Origin: an uncultured Lachnospiraceae bacterium
GTDB lineage: Bacteria; Bacillota; Clostridia; Lachnospirales; Lachnospiraceae
Length of the DNA: 59,446 nucleotides
Reading direction: 5' to 3'
Assembly: GCA_910586615.1 (NCBI GenBank)
Contig: CAJUJP010000026.1
Coordinates: 1 to 59,446 of the forward strand
A model generated the notes under the pieces. That model was not told the DNA's origin, made no database searches, and saw nothing but the letters and a program-made list of their open reading frames with translations. Both the position numbers and the translations under genes were made by a program. Shown here piece after piece: positions 59,237 through 59,446 of this stretch; positions within the stretch are counted from its first letter, which is position 1; every line of letters begins with the position of its first letter.

Positions 59237-59446
59237 ATATTTCGTCTTACATCAAGACCTTAAAAATTGGGTAGTAACTATTTGAATAAACCCGAAAAAA
59301 AAGAATTGCTCGAAACCAAGCAGCTATATTTTACCATTTATATTTTGAATGTCAATATATACCATCCTTATAAGCCTTATAAGCCAAACAATTGTAACAG
59401 TTCAGCCTTCAATGTCATTAAGTTAATAGCGATATTTGTATGGTTA

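Noticed and set aside
58095..59237. 380-codon frame opposite the second chemoreceptor gene
   Set aside because: It is antisense to a clear coding sequence, has no binding site and shows biased composition (many H, R, I) typical of shadow frames.
1..59446. tRNA or rRNA genes and complete insertion sequences
   Set aside because: I looked for conserved tRNA arm sequences, rRNA blocks and transposase motifs and saw none that I could support by eye.

Overview
The window looks like a chromosomal segment of a low-to-mid GC, flagellated Firmicute of the Clostridia, most probably a member of Lachnospiraceae. This rests on the S10-spc-alpha ribosomal gene order, the ecfA1-ecfA2-ecfT-truA-rplM-rpsI string, the flagellin type, a TraX-like protein, BioY, and a CptN-like type III toxin (a family first named from Coprococcus). 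No database search was possible; family calls come from reading motifs.

Layout. 1-860: a type III toxin-antitoxin locus on the minus strand: promoter, antitoxin RNA of two pseudoknot repeats, intrinsic terminator, toxin with a TTG start. 905-5919 (minus): ecfA1, ecfA2, ecfT, truA, then rplM-rpsI behind a perfect consensus promoter and a long leader. 6.0-10.7 kb: an M15 peptidase, a flagellin gene and a chemoreceptor, inserted between rplQ and ecfA1, which are neighbours in many Firmicutes. 10.9-29.0 kb (minus): the S10-spc-alpha superoperon from rpsJ to rplQ, including secY, adk, map, infA and a small KOW protein. Several of its gaps carry a family of covarying stem-loops.

29.3-43 kb is mixed housekeeping and signalling: an rRNA-type methyltransferase, small membrane proteins, TraX, a sugar-binding-like/GGDEF protein, a FlxA-like protein, an AgrC/AgrA-type two-component pair, a DUF1284 protein, bioY with a BirA-type operator, and an ABC-class ATPase.

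43.2-47.3 kb (minus) is the most striking block: phosphatase, GNAT acetyltransferase, S66 (MccF-like) peptidase, a tiny overlapping ORF, a three-segment RNA switch, and an MFS exporter fused to a Nudix hydrolase. GNAT, S66 and MFS are the three protein types used for microcin C immunity (MccE, MccF, MccC). My inference is a resistance module against nucleotide-peptide-like toxins, with the exporter controlled by translation of the tiny ORF.

47.6-49.1 kb holds an A+T-rich orphan gene of unknown function with its own promoter. After that come a lipoprotein, a MATE pump, an AbrB-type regulator with a palindromic operator, a broken glycosyltransferase abutting an rtcB-like fragment, an NapH-like ferredoxin membrane protein, a hybrid histidine kinase and a second chemoreceptor.
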